Assembly (NCBI RefSeq): GCF_017897595.1
Contig: NZ_JAGKIK010000005.1
Coordinates: 186,001 to 250,000 of the forward strand
Direction: 5' to 3'
Length of the DNA stretch: 64,000 bases
From: Aquimarina sp. U1-2
GTDB lineage: Bacteria; Bacteroidota; Bacteroidia; Flavobacteriales; Flavobacteriaceae
Below are positions 43,182 through 51,764 of the stretch, one piece after another. Made by a program: the position numbers and the translations under genes. The stretch's first letter is position 1; every line of letters begins with the position of its first letter. Under the pieces are notes generated by a model. The model saw only the letters and a program-made list of their open reading frames with translations. It was not told where the DNA came from and ran no database searches.

Positions 43182-43733
43182 TTAATTTTCTGTTGTTGAT
43201 TCTTTTGTAATGGTATTAAGTGTTACTTTTGTTTTTAACGGAATATTTGTTCCAATCTTATGATCATCTCCATAATATCCATAAGCTTGATACGATGGAA
43301 ATAAAAAAGTTACGGTCTCTCCGGCCTTCATCAATTTTAATCCTTCTCTGAGTCCTAGGAACAGTTCTTCCTTATCAATATAATAGGTAACAGTATCTAA
43401 TTCTTTTTTGGTGTAAATTACGTTATTGTTCAGATCTTGCACGGTATAATTAAACGTCACAATATCACCAAATTTTGGTGTTCTTGTAGCCAGTGTGTCT
43501 TGCACGTTGTAGAAATACCAAAATCCCCCTTTGGAAGTTATATACGAATTTGTGGAATCTTGTTCTATAATTTTTTGAATTCTAGCTTCCTCTTTTGCAG
43601 CAAGTTGCTTATTTCTATGAATTGATTCATCAATAAAAGATCCGGATTTTACACCCACAGGTCTTCTTGCTTCAGGAGTTTTGCAAGATATCGATAACAG
43701 TAATGAACAGCATATAGCAAGAAATATTCTCAT
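43182..43733 (-). CDS. gldI: GldI, gliding-motility-associated FKBP-like lipoprotein
   Basis: 183 residues. Lipobox LLSISC (Cys17). Short N-terminal helix, then an FKBP fold: GGFWYFYNVQD, PKFGDIVTFNYTVQDLNNNVIYT, LFLGLREGLKLMKAGETVTFLFPSYQAYGYYGDD. This matches GldI, a lipoprotein needed for gliding and thought to fold other Gld proteins in the periplasm. It overlaps nrnA by 4 nt and is followed by the cyclophilin-FKBP gene. Implies the cell may glide; other gld genes are outside the window. Confidence 0.88.
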   Translation of the reverse strand: MRIFLAICCSLLLSISCKTPEARRPVGVKSGSFIDESIHRNKQLAAKEEARIQKIIEQDSTNSYITSKGGFWYFYNVQDTLATRTPKFGDIVTFNYTVQDLNNNVIYTKKELDTVTYYIDKEELFLGLREGLKLMKAGETVTFLFPSYQAYGYYGDDHKIGTNIPLKTKVTLNTITKESTTEN

Positions 43734-44737
43734 TGATTTAAGAGCTTTTTATACGAAGGTAAGATACTAATAAATTTATCAACAGTATCGGGTAATGAAA
43801 GATTACTTCTTCCGCCGGCTGCATTGTGATGTCCTCCACCTTCAAAATGATTTCTGGAAAACTCATTAACAGAGAAGTCACCTTTTGACCGTAATGATAT
43901 TTTAATAATTTTTTCTTTCTTATTTTCAATGAAGATTGCAGCAAACTTTATCCCCTGAATAGATAGTCCTATATTTACAAAACCTTCTGTATCGCCTTTC
44001 TTAAATTTATAGTGATCCAATTCTTTTTGCGACATAGTAATATACGCAGTATGATATTCAGGAAGCACCTTTAAGTTGTTAAGAGCAACACCTTTTAACT
44101 GAAGCCTTGATAATGTATTTGTATCGTATACATTCTCATGGATTTTCGTATTATCGGCGCCCAGATCAATAAGATGGGCAAGAACCTGATGCGTTTTACT
44201 AGTGGTCGATCGAAACCTAAACGACCCTGTATCTGTCATGATCCCCACATAAATACAGGTTGCAATTTGTGGGGTGACTTTTTGTAAATGGTTTAACTGT
44301 TCGATAAAATGATACACCATTTGACAAGTCGAACTCATACCAACGTCACTATAGGTATATTTGGCATAGTCATCGGGTTGTTGATGATGATCTATCATGA
44401 TAAATGTTGCATTAGCTTTATTCAATTTATCTTCCATATCCCCACTACGTGATAGATGATTAAAATCGAGTGTAAAAATTAACTCAGCCTTATCTATCGC
44501 AGCTATCGCATTTTTATGATCGGTATTGTATTTTAATACCAAATCTTCTCCTGGTATCCATTTCAAAAAGTCTGGATATTCGTTTGGCGTTACCACTACA
44601 GCATCATGACCAAGTGCAACTAGATAATGATATAATGCTAAAGAAGACCCTATAGCATCTCCATCTGGGTTCTTGTGTGTGGTGATCACAATTTGCCTGG
44701 GAGCACTTAAAAGTTCTTTAATTTCTTTGATATTCAT
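43730..44737 (-). CDS. nrnA: DHH/DHHA1 phosphoesterase NrnA-like (nanoRNase / pAp phosphatase)
   Basis: 335 residues from the ATG at 44737; an in-frame ATG six codons upstream gives an unlikely leader. DHH-domain motifs: THKNPDGDAIGSSLAL, LDFNHLSRSG, and DHHQQPDDYA, the name-giving DHH. The DHHA1 domain ends FEGGGHHNAAGG. NrnA degrades oligoribonucleotides and dephosphorylates pAp. It is coupled to gldI by a 4-nt overlap. Confident. Confidence 0.92.
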   Translation of the reverse strand: MNIKEIKELLSAPRQIVITTHKNPDGDAIGSSLALYHYLVALGHDAVVVTPNEYPDFLKWIPGEDLVLKYNTDHKNAIAAIDKAELIFTLDFNHLSRSGDMEDKLNKANATFIMIDHHQQPDDYAKYTYSDVGMSSTCQMVYHFIEQLNHLQKVTPQIATCIYVGIMTDTGSFRFRSTTSKTHQVLAHLIDLGADNTKIHENVYDTNTLSRLQLKGVALNNLKVLPEYHTAYITMSQKELDHYKFKKGDTEGFVNIGLSIQGIKFAAIFIENKKEKIIKISLRSKGDFSVNEFSRNHFEGGGHHNAAGGRSNLSLPDTVDKFISILPSYKKLLNQ

Positions 44738-44857
44738 AAGGGAGCGAATATACAAAAAGCCAATCTAGTCCCAAAACAAGAAGCAACAATCGTTAATAAG
44801 GATTTAATATTTTGATAATATAATAAACTGTATTTTTAAAGCTTTAACGCTACAAAC

Positions 44858-45982
44858 ATGCAAAGAAGTAAACTACCTCGGGACAAGCCCACGAGGCATT
44901 CGTTGAAAACAATTTTTCAATTTCGAGGCAAGCCTAGGGGGATTATACCCTTTGCCGGTGCCAATAAAATAGTTTTTGTGCTCATTTTTCTATCCTACTT
45001 TAACTATGGTCAAATGCCAGAAACAAGACGCGATAGTGACTTCGTTATTGCCTTTGGTAGTTGTAATAGACAAGATCATCCTCAACCTTTTTGGGAAGAA
45101 ATAGTAAAAAATAATCCGGATCTGTTTATTTGGGGAGGAGATAATATTTATGCAGATACAAACGATATGTCAAAAATGAGCCAATATTACACGTTGCAAC
45201 AAAATAATAAGGGGTATGAAAAATTAAAAAATAGTACTACGGTGATGGCTACTTGGGACGATCACGATTATGGTAAAAATGATGCCGGAGAAGAATGGGA
45301 AATGAAACAGGAGAGTCAGCAATTATTTTTAGACTTTATTGGAATAGGCAAAAGTGATTCAAGGAGACAACAAGAAGGAATATACACGTCTAGAATTTTT
45401 GAGATTGAAAAAGGTACTATCAAAGTAATTGTATTAGATACTCGATATTTTAGGTCTCCTTTAATAAAAAATGAAGTAAAGGGCAGACGATATAATCATA
45501 ATAACGACCCTAAAAGCACAGTTTTAGGCGAAACACAGTGGAAATGGTTAGAAAACGAATTAGAAAATAATTTTTCTGACTTTATTGTCATTGTAAGTAG
45601 CATTCAATTTTTATCATCAGAGCATGGTTTTGAGACTTGGGGTAATTTTCCGCACGAAGTGAAAAGACTCAAAAAATTATTAGTAGATAAGGCGGTAAGA
45701 AATGCAATAATTTTGAGTGGTGATAGGCATCTGTCAGAGTTTTCTACCACCAAAATAAAAGGTCTTAAGTACCCTTTAATCGATTTTACCTCGAGCGGAT
45801 TAACCCATGCGTATACATCGTACAACGGAGAATCAAATAAATATAGAGTAGGTAAAGTCATTGCTCAGCCCAGTTTTGGACTTCTAAAATTTGATTTGGA
45901 TAGCTATACAGTAACAATGGAAATGAGAGGGAATAACAACATCGTACTTCAAAAATATAGTAAGCAATATCCTAAAAACTGA
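44858..45982 (+). CDS. PhoD-like metallophosphatase/phospholipase, start altered by a repeat
   Basis: 374 residues in the open frame. The catalytic body begins at DSDFVIAFGSCNRQDHPQPFW. It continues with WGGDNIYADTNDM, ATWDDHDYGKNDAG, VLDTRYFRS and LSGDRHLSEFS, the metal-binding blocks of the PhoD family. The first ~40 residues are not protein-like: nt 44865-44913 are a 49-nt repeat. A leader-like KIVFVLIFLSYFNYGQ follows, so the ancestral start was probably just before it. Translation today may use this ATG or a GTG within FVLIF. Secreted; substrate likely a phosphodiester or monoester. Confidence 0.82.
   Translation: MQRSKLPRDKPTRHSLKTIFQFRGKPRGIIPFAGANKIVFVLIFLSYFNYGQMPETRRDSDFVIAFGSCNRQDHPQPFWEEIVKNNPDLFIWGGDNIYADTNDMSKMSQYYTLQQNNKGYEKLKNSTTVMATWDDHDYGKNDAGEEWEMKQESQQLFLDFIGIGKSDSRRQQEGIYTSRIFEIEKGTIKVIVLDTRYFRSPLIKNEVKGRRYNHNNDPKSTVLGETQWKWLENELENNFSDFIVIVSSIQFLSSEHGFETWGNFPHEVKRLKKLLVDKAVRNAIILSGDRHLSEFSTTKIKGLKYPLIDFTSSGLTHAYTSYNGESNKYRVGKVIAQPSFGLLKFDLDSYTVTMEMRGNNNIVLQKYSKQYPKN
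44865..44913 (+). repeat. 49-nt interspersed repeat, copy 2
   Basis: Matches the minus strand of 652-700 at 44 of 49 positions, ungapped. Lies in the first codons of the PhoD-like ORF. Inner inverted block CCTCG...CGAGG is kept. Confidence 0.7.
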
Positions 45983-46076
45983 CTTTTTTACCTCAATTGC
46001 GGTATTTGACACACTTTCTTATTATAATTCTTGCTTTTGATCCTTTTATGGCTAATTTTGCACAAATTTTCTAAAT

Positions 46077-46188
46077 GAACTGATGTAAACTTTTTTGATT
46101 TAGGCAGGACCGACCGATAGGAAGGTGTCGGATGATGAGATTGCAAAACAGCATTTTTTAACAAATTGAAAAAAGTTTACATCAGTTC
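46077..46188. repeat. Palindromic MITE-like element, family A, 112 bp copy
   Basis: Perfect 20-nt inverted arms GAACTGATGTAAACTTTTTT and AAAAAAGTTTACATCAGTTC. The interior GCAGGACCGACCGATAGGAAGGTG and GCAAAACAGCATTTTTTA match the 194-bp copy at 4894, with an internal deletion of about 80 nt. Both arms differ from the other copy at the same paired positions. Confidence 0.85.
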
Positions 46189-46242
46189 AATAATTAATAC
46201 AGAAATTCACACATTTCTTTAAGAAATAAATATTAAAAGACA

Positions 46243-46662
46243 ATGGCAACAAACAGAACTTTTACAATGCTTAAGCCGGATGCGGTGAGAAAAGGATATA
46301 TCGGGGCTATCCTCGAGCAAATTACAGCGTCTGGTTTCAGAATTGTAGCAATGAAACTTACACAACTTACTACGGCTGATGCCAAAGAATTTTATGCAGT
46401 TCATAAAGAGCGTCCATTTTACGGTGAGTTAGTCGATTATATGACGAGTGGTCCTATTGTTGCGGCTATTTTAGAAAAGGAGAATGCCGTAGAAGATTTT
46501 AGAACTTTGATAGGGGCTACAAACCCAGAGGAAGCTGCAGAAGGTACAATTCGTAAAAAATTTGCTACCTCTATTAGTGAAAATGCGGTTCATGGAAGTG
46601 ATAGCGACGAAAATGCTGCTATCGAAGGTGCGTTTCATTTCTCTGGAAGAGAGCAATTTTAA
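46243..46662 (+). CDS. ndk: Nucleoside diphosphate kinase
   Basis: 139 residues. Transfers the gamma-phosphate of ATP to NDPs through a phospho-His. N-terminal [20 protein letters not shown], the [11 protein letters not shown] block, [18 protein letters not shown], and the active-site His in [13 protein letters not shown] are all in place. Monocistronic. Secure. Confidence 0.97.
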   Translation: MATNRTFTMLKPDAVRKGYIGAILEQITASGFRIVAMKLTQLTTADAKEFYAVHKERPFYGELVDYMTSGPIVAAILEKENAVEDFRTLIGATNPEEAAEGTIRKKFATSISENAVHGSDSDENAAIEGAFHFSGREQF

Positions 46663-46965
46663 AAAAGTTTAGATCACAATATTTTAAGGGAGGTTGTTAA
46701 AAAAGTAAAGCTAATTGTTAAAGTGATTTGCTTTGAGCAGAAGGGTAATTCGTTTTTGAGTAACTTAAATCAAAAAAAATCCTTCGTTTCTTGCAGAATC
46801 ACAGCTTTCAGACAGTCTCTTTTCTCATTTGCTAATAGATTGGTGTAAGTTAGTATAGCAGCGCACGTTAATTATGAGACTTGTTTTGGCTTGTACAAAA
46901 TCGTCTTAAGTTAACAGAAATTTGTATTTCAACACTTCAAAATTCAGTTGTTTTTCTAATAGAAG
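46663..46965. other. Intergenic region between convergent ndk and TonB receptor gene
   Basis: 303 nt, AT-rich. I see no clear terminator stem, repeat family or ORF. TTAAAAAAGTAAAGCTAATTGTTAAAG is present but not structured enough to name. Confidence 0.3.
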
Positions 46966-49518
46966 TCACCAGAAAATTCTAAAGCTAAGGTTTGGTGTGA
47001 TACCGAGTGAAATTATATTAGCATCAATAAATTGATTGTTTAAAGAGTTTGTAGTTCTAAACTCTCTGTTTAAAATGTTTTTTCTGTCGTATAGATTAAG
47101 CACAGAAATCCCAAGTCGATATTTGATACTTGACGTAGATCCAATCGTAAAATCATATATAGCAGAGAAATCTAGCCTATGATAAATCGGCAAATTAGCA
47201 CTGTTTATAGCATCATATTCTAGAAGTACGATTTCATTTCCGTTATCAACCTGAGTAACATTGGTAAACGCTTTTCCTGTATGCCAAAACCAGCCTAAGG
47301 AGAATTGAAAATTTTTGATGCGGTAAAAATGAGACCATTTTACTGTATGCTCGATATTCCAGTTACCAGGAAAAAATTCATTATTATTAATGTTTTTAAA
47401 TTTGTTTCGAGTATTAATGTATGAGTAGCTTATCCATGTTTTATAGTTAAGAAATCTTTTTTTTAAGAATACGTCAAAACCATAAATTTTGCTCTCTCCA
47501 TTTTGGTATGTGTTATTTATAGGATTTATGAACCCCGCGGTTAAAGAGGTTACATCATCTATTTGCTTAAAATAGCCACCTATATCAAAATACCACTTAT
47601 TTTTTTTAAAACTACTTCCAAACGTATACTGATAGCTCGAAATGATAGGGAATTGATCATTATTTGCAAGTGTCCATACCTGATTTTCTAGAGAAAGATC
47701 ACTTATTACAGATTCTTGTATTTGACTTGTTGCCTGACTTCGGTATTCAACACTAGTATTAATTTCCCAATATGTACTTATATGTTTCTGAAGAAAAATT
47801 CTTGGTTCTACAAAAGATTGACTCAGTTCTTGGTAATGATTCATTCTTAGTCCTACAGATATATAGAAATTTTTAGGATCTTCAAATTGATATTCACTGT
47901 AAAATGAGTGGGTATTTAAATAACTATCATTTTCGTCTAAAATCAACTCATACGACGGAGTGGTAGTTACAAAGGCATACCGGGTATTGTTGTTAGAATA
48001 TTGATATCCTAAAGATAGTTTTTGGTATAAAGACATTTGATACTTCAAATGCAATTCTCCCCCATAATCACGAACATAATTTTTTTTGTGTTCTGTAGAA
48101 GTTTTTACATCATTATCTCTGGTTATAAATTGATAATTTAAAATATATTTGGTGTAATATGAATGCATATGTAAAGAGACTTTGTCTGAAAAAATACTAT
48201 TCCACCTTATATTATATCCTTCATTTTTAGTAACAAGATTATCGTTAAATGACTCGTTATCATCATTTTGTCTAAAATCAAGATCGTTAGTGCCGTAAAT
48301 CGTATTAATTTCTATTTTTTGATACTCTGAAGGCTGAATTAGAAGATTGGCATTGTAGTCTGCATAGAAAAATTCTTTTTTTTCGTTGTTAAAATTCACA
48401 GAATCGACGATTTTTGTATTTTGAAAAACACGATCAGATAATTGGTTATAGGTAAAGGTTTCAAATACATCGGTATATGATCTTCTGCCAGATACCTGAA
48501 GCGAAACTTTATCTTTAATGATAGGAGTATGTACTACTGCATCGGCATTAATCATATTGATACCGGCACCACCAGTAAAACGATCAGCAATTTCGTTTTC
48601 TGAGGTTATATTTACAACACCTGCAATTCTATCACCATATCTGGCACTCACACCGCTCTTATAAAAATTTACATTTTTGGCTACATAAGGATTGAATGAA
48701 GACAACATTCCGAAAAAATGTGCCTGTTGGTAAGTTTTAATACCGTTCCACAATACTAAATTTTGATGTGGTGTGCTACCTCTTACAAACAATCCCGAAG
48801 CCGTTTCATAAGGATTATTTACTCCTGGGGTAAGTTGTACACTTTGCAAAATATCTGGTTCTGTTCTTCCGGGCAAGACTTCTACATCTTTTAAATTTAC
48901 ATCGATTATTTTTTTATTTTGAGAAATTCCTTTGGCTAAATATTCCTCAATTAAAACTTCATCCAGTAGCTCTTCTTCTGCCGGGATTAGGTACATCTTT
49001 GCACAGTTATTAAATAAAAATGATTTCGAATTCAGAACTTTCTGTCTAAAATCGGGAGCGCTTATGAGTATAATCGAATTGTAAGGAACTTCAGAATATT
49101 CAAAATAACCATTTTTATCTGTAGTGGTATTACTGCGAGTAGACTTGAAAAAAATTCGTATATCTTTAAGTGGCTTTTTGTTTTTATCAAGAATATAACC
49201 GCAAACAAAAATTTTATCGCTTTTATTAAAAGAGCGAATACTAATAAAATTGTTCCCTGTAAAATTAAATTTTAGACTTGTTTTCAGTTCGAGTTCTTTA
49301 ACTAGTTGTTTTATAGATGTCTCAGGGTCTATAGTAATAGATATTTTGTGATGGTCTAATAATGAATCTATGTAAGAGAATTTTACATCATATTGCTTTT
49401 CAACAATTTGAATAACCTCAAACAACGATGTGTTTTCTAACACGATTGTATTTGTATTCTTTTGAGAAAAAACAGATAAATTGAATAAAAAAATAAAAGC
49501 ACACAAAAATCGTATCAT
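46966..49518 (-). CDS. TonB-dependent outer-membrane receptor with STN signalling domain
   Basis: About 850 residues from the ATG at 49518 (MIRFLCAFIFLFNLSVFSQ), 7 nt after the fecR stop; an in-frame ATG at 49542 would overlap fecR. Order: secretin/TonB short N-terminal (STN) domain (about 25-95), carboxypeptidase-regulatory-like domain (105-175, VCGYILDKNKKPLKDIRI), plug (about 210-315, LPGRTEPDILQSVQLTPGVNN, SGLFVRGSTPHQN), then a barrel ending in Trp (NLSFRIFW). STN domains relay substrate binding to a FecR anti-sigma factor, and fecR is upstream. No SusD-like partner follows. Substrate unknown. Confidence 0.92.
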   Translation of the reverse strand: MIRFLCAFIFLFNLSVFSQKNTNTIVLENTSLFEVIQIVEKQYDVKFSYIDSLLDHHKISITIDPETSIKQLVKELELKTSLKFNFTGNNFISIRSFNKSDKIFVCGYILDKNKKPLKDIRIFFKSTRSNTTTDKNGYFEYSEVPYNSIILISAPDFRQKVLNSKSFLFNNCAKMYLIPAEEELLDEVLIEEYLAKGISQNKKIIDVNLKDVEVLPGRTEPDILQSVQLTPGVNNPYETASGLFVRGSTPHQNLVLWNGIKTYQQAHFFGMLSSFNPYVAKNVNFYKSGVSARYGDRIAGVVNITSENEIADRFTGGAGINMINADAVVHTPIIKDKVSLQVSGRRSYTDVFETFTYNQLSDRVFQNTKIVDSVNFNNEKKEFFYADYNANLLIQPSEYQKIEINTIYGTNDLDFRQNDDNESFNDNLVTKNEGYNIRWNSIFSDKVSLHMHSYYTKYILNYQFITRDNDVKTSTEHKKNYVRDYGGELHLKYQMSLYQKLSLGYQYSNNNTRYAFVTTTPSYELILDENDSYLNTHSFYSEYQFEDPKNFYISVGLRMNHYQELSQSFVEPRIFLQKHISTYWEINTSVEYRSQATSQIQESVISDLSLENQVWTLANNDQFPIISSYQYTFGSSFKKNKWYFDIGGYFKQIDDVTSLTAGFINPINNTYQNGESKIYGFDVFLKKRFLNYKTWISYSYINTRNKFKNINNNEFFPGNWNIEHTVKWSHFYRIKNFQFSLGWFWHTGKAFTNVTQVDNGNEIVLLEYDAINSANLPIYHRLDFSAIYDFTIGSTSSIKYRLGISVLNLYDRKNILNREFRTTNSLNNQFIDANIISLGITPNLSFRIFW

Positions 49519-49525
49519 GCCGTGG

Positions 49526-50431
49526 CTACTTTTTAAGTACAACGGTTTTTCTATCTTGAGATATGGTATATTCGATACCTAAAGTATTGCAAACGGTTCT
49601 AAGAGCTACCTGTAGATTATTATTTGGAAATGTCCCTGTAAACGTATGTTTATTTAATTTTACATTATCATCGACTATTATAATATTGTACTGTTCTTCA
49701 AGTTCAGCAAAAACATATTGTATAGGGATATTTTTAAATGAACTTGTATTGGTTAACCAAGAAGGGATTGATGTGCTGAATTTCCATTTTTCTGAATTTT
49801 TATCAAGGCGTCTAAAGGCTATTCCTGCACTTAATATTGTATGCTCTTTATGACTAGCGACACTTACTTTACCTTCAAAACAATGAACCTGAAACAAAGA
49901 TTTTTGAGAATGTACACTAAATTGTGTTCCAAGTACCGAAACTTCACCATTGGCAGTAGTTACTGTAAATTTACTGCCTTTTTGCACCTTAAAAAATGCT
50001 TCGCCTTCTAAAGTAATATTGCGTTGAGTATCCCAATTGCTTTCATCAAAACTAGCAGTAGATTTTGCATTAAGTGTCATTTCTGATCCATCAGGAAGTG
50101 TAACTGTTAGTGTTTCACCATAATTTGTATGGTAAGATATGTCAGGCGTAAACAAGAATAGACCAAAAATTATAACAATCGAAGCCGCCGCAGCAACAAA
50201 AGGCCACAATTTAATCGTAGAACTTGATTTCTTAAAATTACGTTTCGATTTAAGATCGGCGAGTTCCTTTTCAATATCATACTGCTTAGGATGCAGGGCA
50301 TCAACTCCAGTTATAATTTTTTTATAGTGTGTATATTCTGGATGAGAGCGAAATTCATTAAGCTCTTTTTCAGAAAGTTCACCATTGATCCATCTAGATA
50401 AGAATATGTCGTCTTTTTTGTCGTCTAGCAT
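49526..50431 (-). CDS. FecR-family anti-sigma factor
   Basis: 301 residues from the ATG at 50431; a TTG 6 nt upstream is possible. An N-terminal cytoplasmic segment (LSRWINGELSEKELNEF) binds the sigma factor. One membrane helix lies at about 75-95. A periplasmic FecR beta domain follows (TNYGETLTVTLPDGSEMTLNAKS, ITLEGEAFFKVQKG), then a C-terminal STN-like/DUF4974 domain (FKNIPIQYVFAELEEQYNI). It transmits the receptor signal to the ECF sigma factor. Separated from the sigma gene by an inserted four-helix-bundle gene. Confidence 0.92.
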   Translation of the reverse strand: MLDDKKDDIFLSRWINGELSEKELNEFRSHPEYTHYKKIITGVDALHPKQYDIEKELADLKSKRNFKKSSSTIKLWPFVAAAASIVIIFGLFLFTPDISYHTNYGETLTVTLPDGSEMTLNAKSTASFDESNWDTQRNITLEGEAFFKVQKGSKFTVTTANGEVSVLGTQFSVHSQKSLFQVHCFEGKVSVASHKEHTILSAGIAFRRLDKNSEKWKFSTSIPSWLTNTSSFKNIPIQYVFAELEEQYNIIIVDDNVKLNKHTFTGTFPNNNLQVALRTVCNTLGIEYTISQDRKTVVLKK

Positions 50432-50560
50432 AATCAAGTTCTTATAGTATTATAACGTTTTAATGTTCAACTACCCTACCTATGGTTTATTTTTTTTTGA
50501 TTCAAGTATTATAGTCTATAGCTCATAGTCAATAGATCATGGTACATTAATTATTTAAAT

Positions 50561-50920
50561 TTAATTCTTAATTAAAGTTTTTCTTAATGTTTGAATCATT
50601 TTAATAATTTCAGTTAGTTTATTGTAGAAAATATTGAACTGATTGTGATCAATTAAGTTTCTTCTTTTAGCCAAATATAAGCAACTTACAACTTCAATTG
50701 CTGAACGTAGAGCTATGCCTAAAAATCTATTAAATTCTTTATTTGTTTGTCCTGTCGATCCTTCTGCAATATTGAGAGAAATGGAATCTGTAGTTCTTTT
50801 TATTTGAGAAGTTAATATATAAACTTCTTCTTTTGGAAAACTAATCGTTAACTCATGAATGTCACCAGAAAGGTCAATAGACTTTTGCCATACTTTTAGT
50901 TTTTCAAATTTAAAACCCAT
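50561..50920 (-). CDS. Four-helix-bundle protein (23S rRNA intervening-sequence protein family)
   Basis: 119 residues. FEKLKVWQKSIDLSGDIHELT, ILTSQIKRTTDSISLNIAEGS and LGIALRSAIEVVSCLYLAKRR are the three conserved helices of the S23/IVP four-helix-bundle family (related to Avd of diversity-generating retroelements). It lies between the sigma and anti-sigma genes, which are normally adjacent. It is flanked by AGTC-ATAG type repeats (50511-50542 and 50962-50994), roughly inverted. It looks like an inserted cassette. Function unknown, perhaps RNA binding. Confidence 0.85.
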   Translation of the reverse strand: MGFKFEKLKVWQKSIDLSGDIHELTISFPKEEVYILTSQIKRTTDSISLNIAEGSTGQTNKEFNRFLGIALRSAIEVVSCLYLAKRRNLIDHNQFNIFYNKLTEIIKMIQTLRKTLIKN

Positions 50921-50996
50921 GTAGTTCTTTCTCTTTTATAAGCGCTATATTAAAACACCAACCATCGACTATGGACTACCCGAACATTGACTACAA

Positions 50997-51515
50997 TCAA
51001 ATATTCCCAATCGTCTTCCTAAGCGTAGCCAATGCCTTATGCATCAATTTTTCTATAGCTTTGACAGAAACATTGGATATTTCTGCTATTTCTTTATATG
51101 TTTTTTTATCTATTCGGCTCAATAAAAAAACTTCTCTTTGTCTTTCAGGTAATTCTGCTATAGCTTGTTTTAACTTTTGCATATATTCTTTTTCTAGCGC
51201 AATAAATTCAGGAGATTCATTAGTAATGCCAGTGTTACGATGTAGAATATAATCTTTATAATTAAATTTTACTTTTTCATGACGTGCACGACTAATTCCT
51301 AAATTTGTAGCAACAGTGTAAACATAACTTTTGGCTTTATCGAGATGTACTTTTGAGCAATTTTTCCATAATTTGATAAAGGCATCCTGAACAATATCTT
51401 CAGCCTGATCAAGATTTCCAAACTTGTAATATAGGTAATTTCTCAAAAGTTTAGCATGACTTCTGAAAAAATGATCAAATACCTTTTCATTACAAGTAGA
51501 ATCTTTTTCGTCCAA
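50997..51515 (-). CDS. ECF-type RNA polymerase sigma factor (FecI-like)
   Basis: 172 residues. Sigma region 2 at about 10-78 (FFRSHAKLLRNYLYYKFGNLDQAEDIVQDAFIKLW) and region 4 at about 112-168 (LPERQREVFLLSRIDKKTYKEIAEISNVSVKAIEKLMHKAL). The short linker and absence of extra domains fit FecI-like ECF factors of Bacteroidetes. It heads the operon sigma-[four-helix gene]-fecR-receptor and probably drives it, possibly with the divergent lipoprotein genes. Secure family call. Confidence 0.95.
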   Translation of the reverse strand: MDEKDSTCNEKVFDHFFRSHAKLLRNYLYYKFGNLDQAEDIVQDAFIKLWKNCSKVHLDKAKSYVYTVATNLGISRARHEKVKFNYKDYILHRNTGITNESPEFIALEKEYMQKLKQAIAELPERQREVFLLSRIDKKTYKEIAEISNVSVKAIEKLMHKALATLRKTIGNI

Positions 51516-51764
51516 AATTAGATGTATAATACAGCGTCAAATCTATATGATTTTTTTATTCTGTCAAAAACTCTAGCTTTTGCTTAACAGAATTGAGTGT
51601 ATTTTATTGGACTATTTAATTGTTGGTTTTGGTATTAAAACTTCAGGACTTGTCAGAAAGTAATTCATTTTTTTAGAGTAGAGGGGTAGGGTGTTTTTTT
51701 TTCATCGCGTTTCATAAGTGAGCCAACCGGCTTGAGAAAAAAATAAACCTCTAAATTAGAAATA

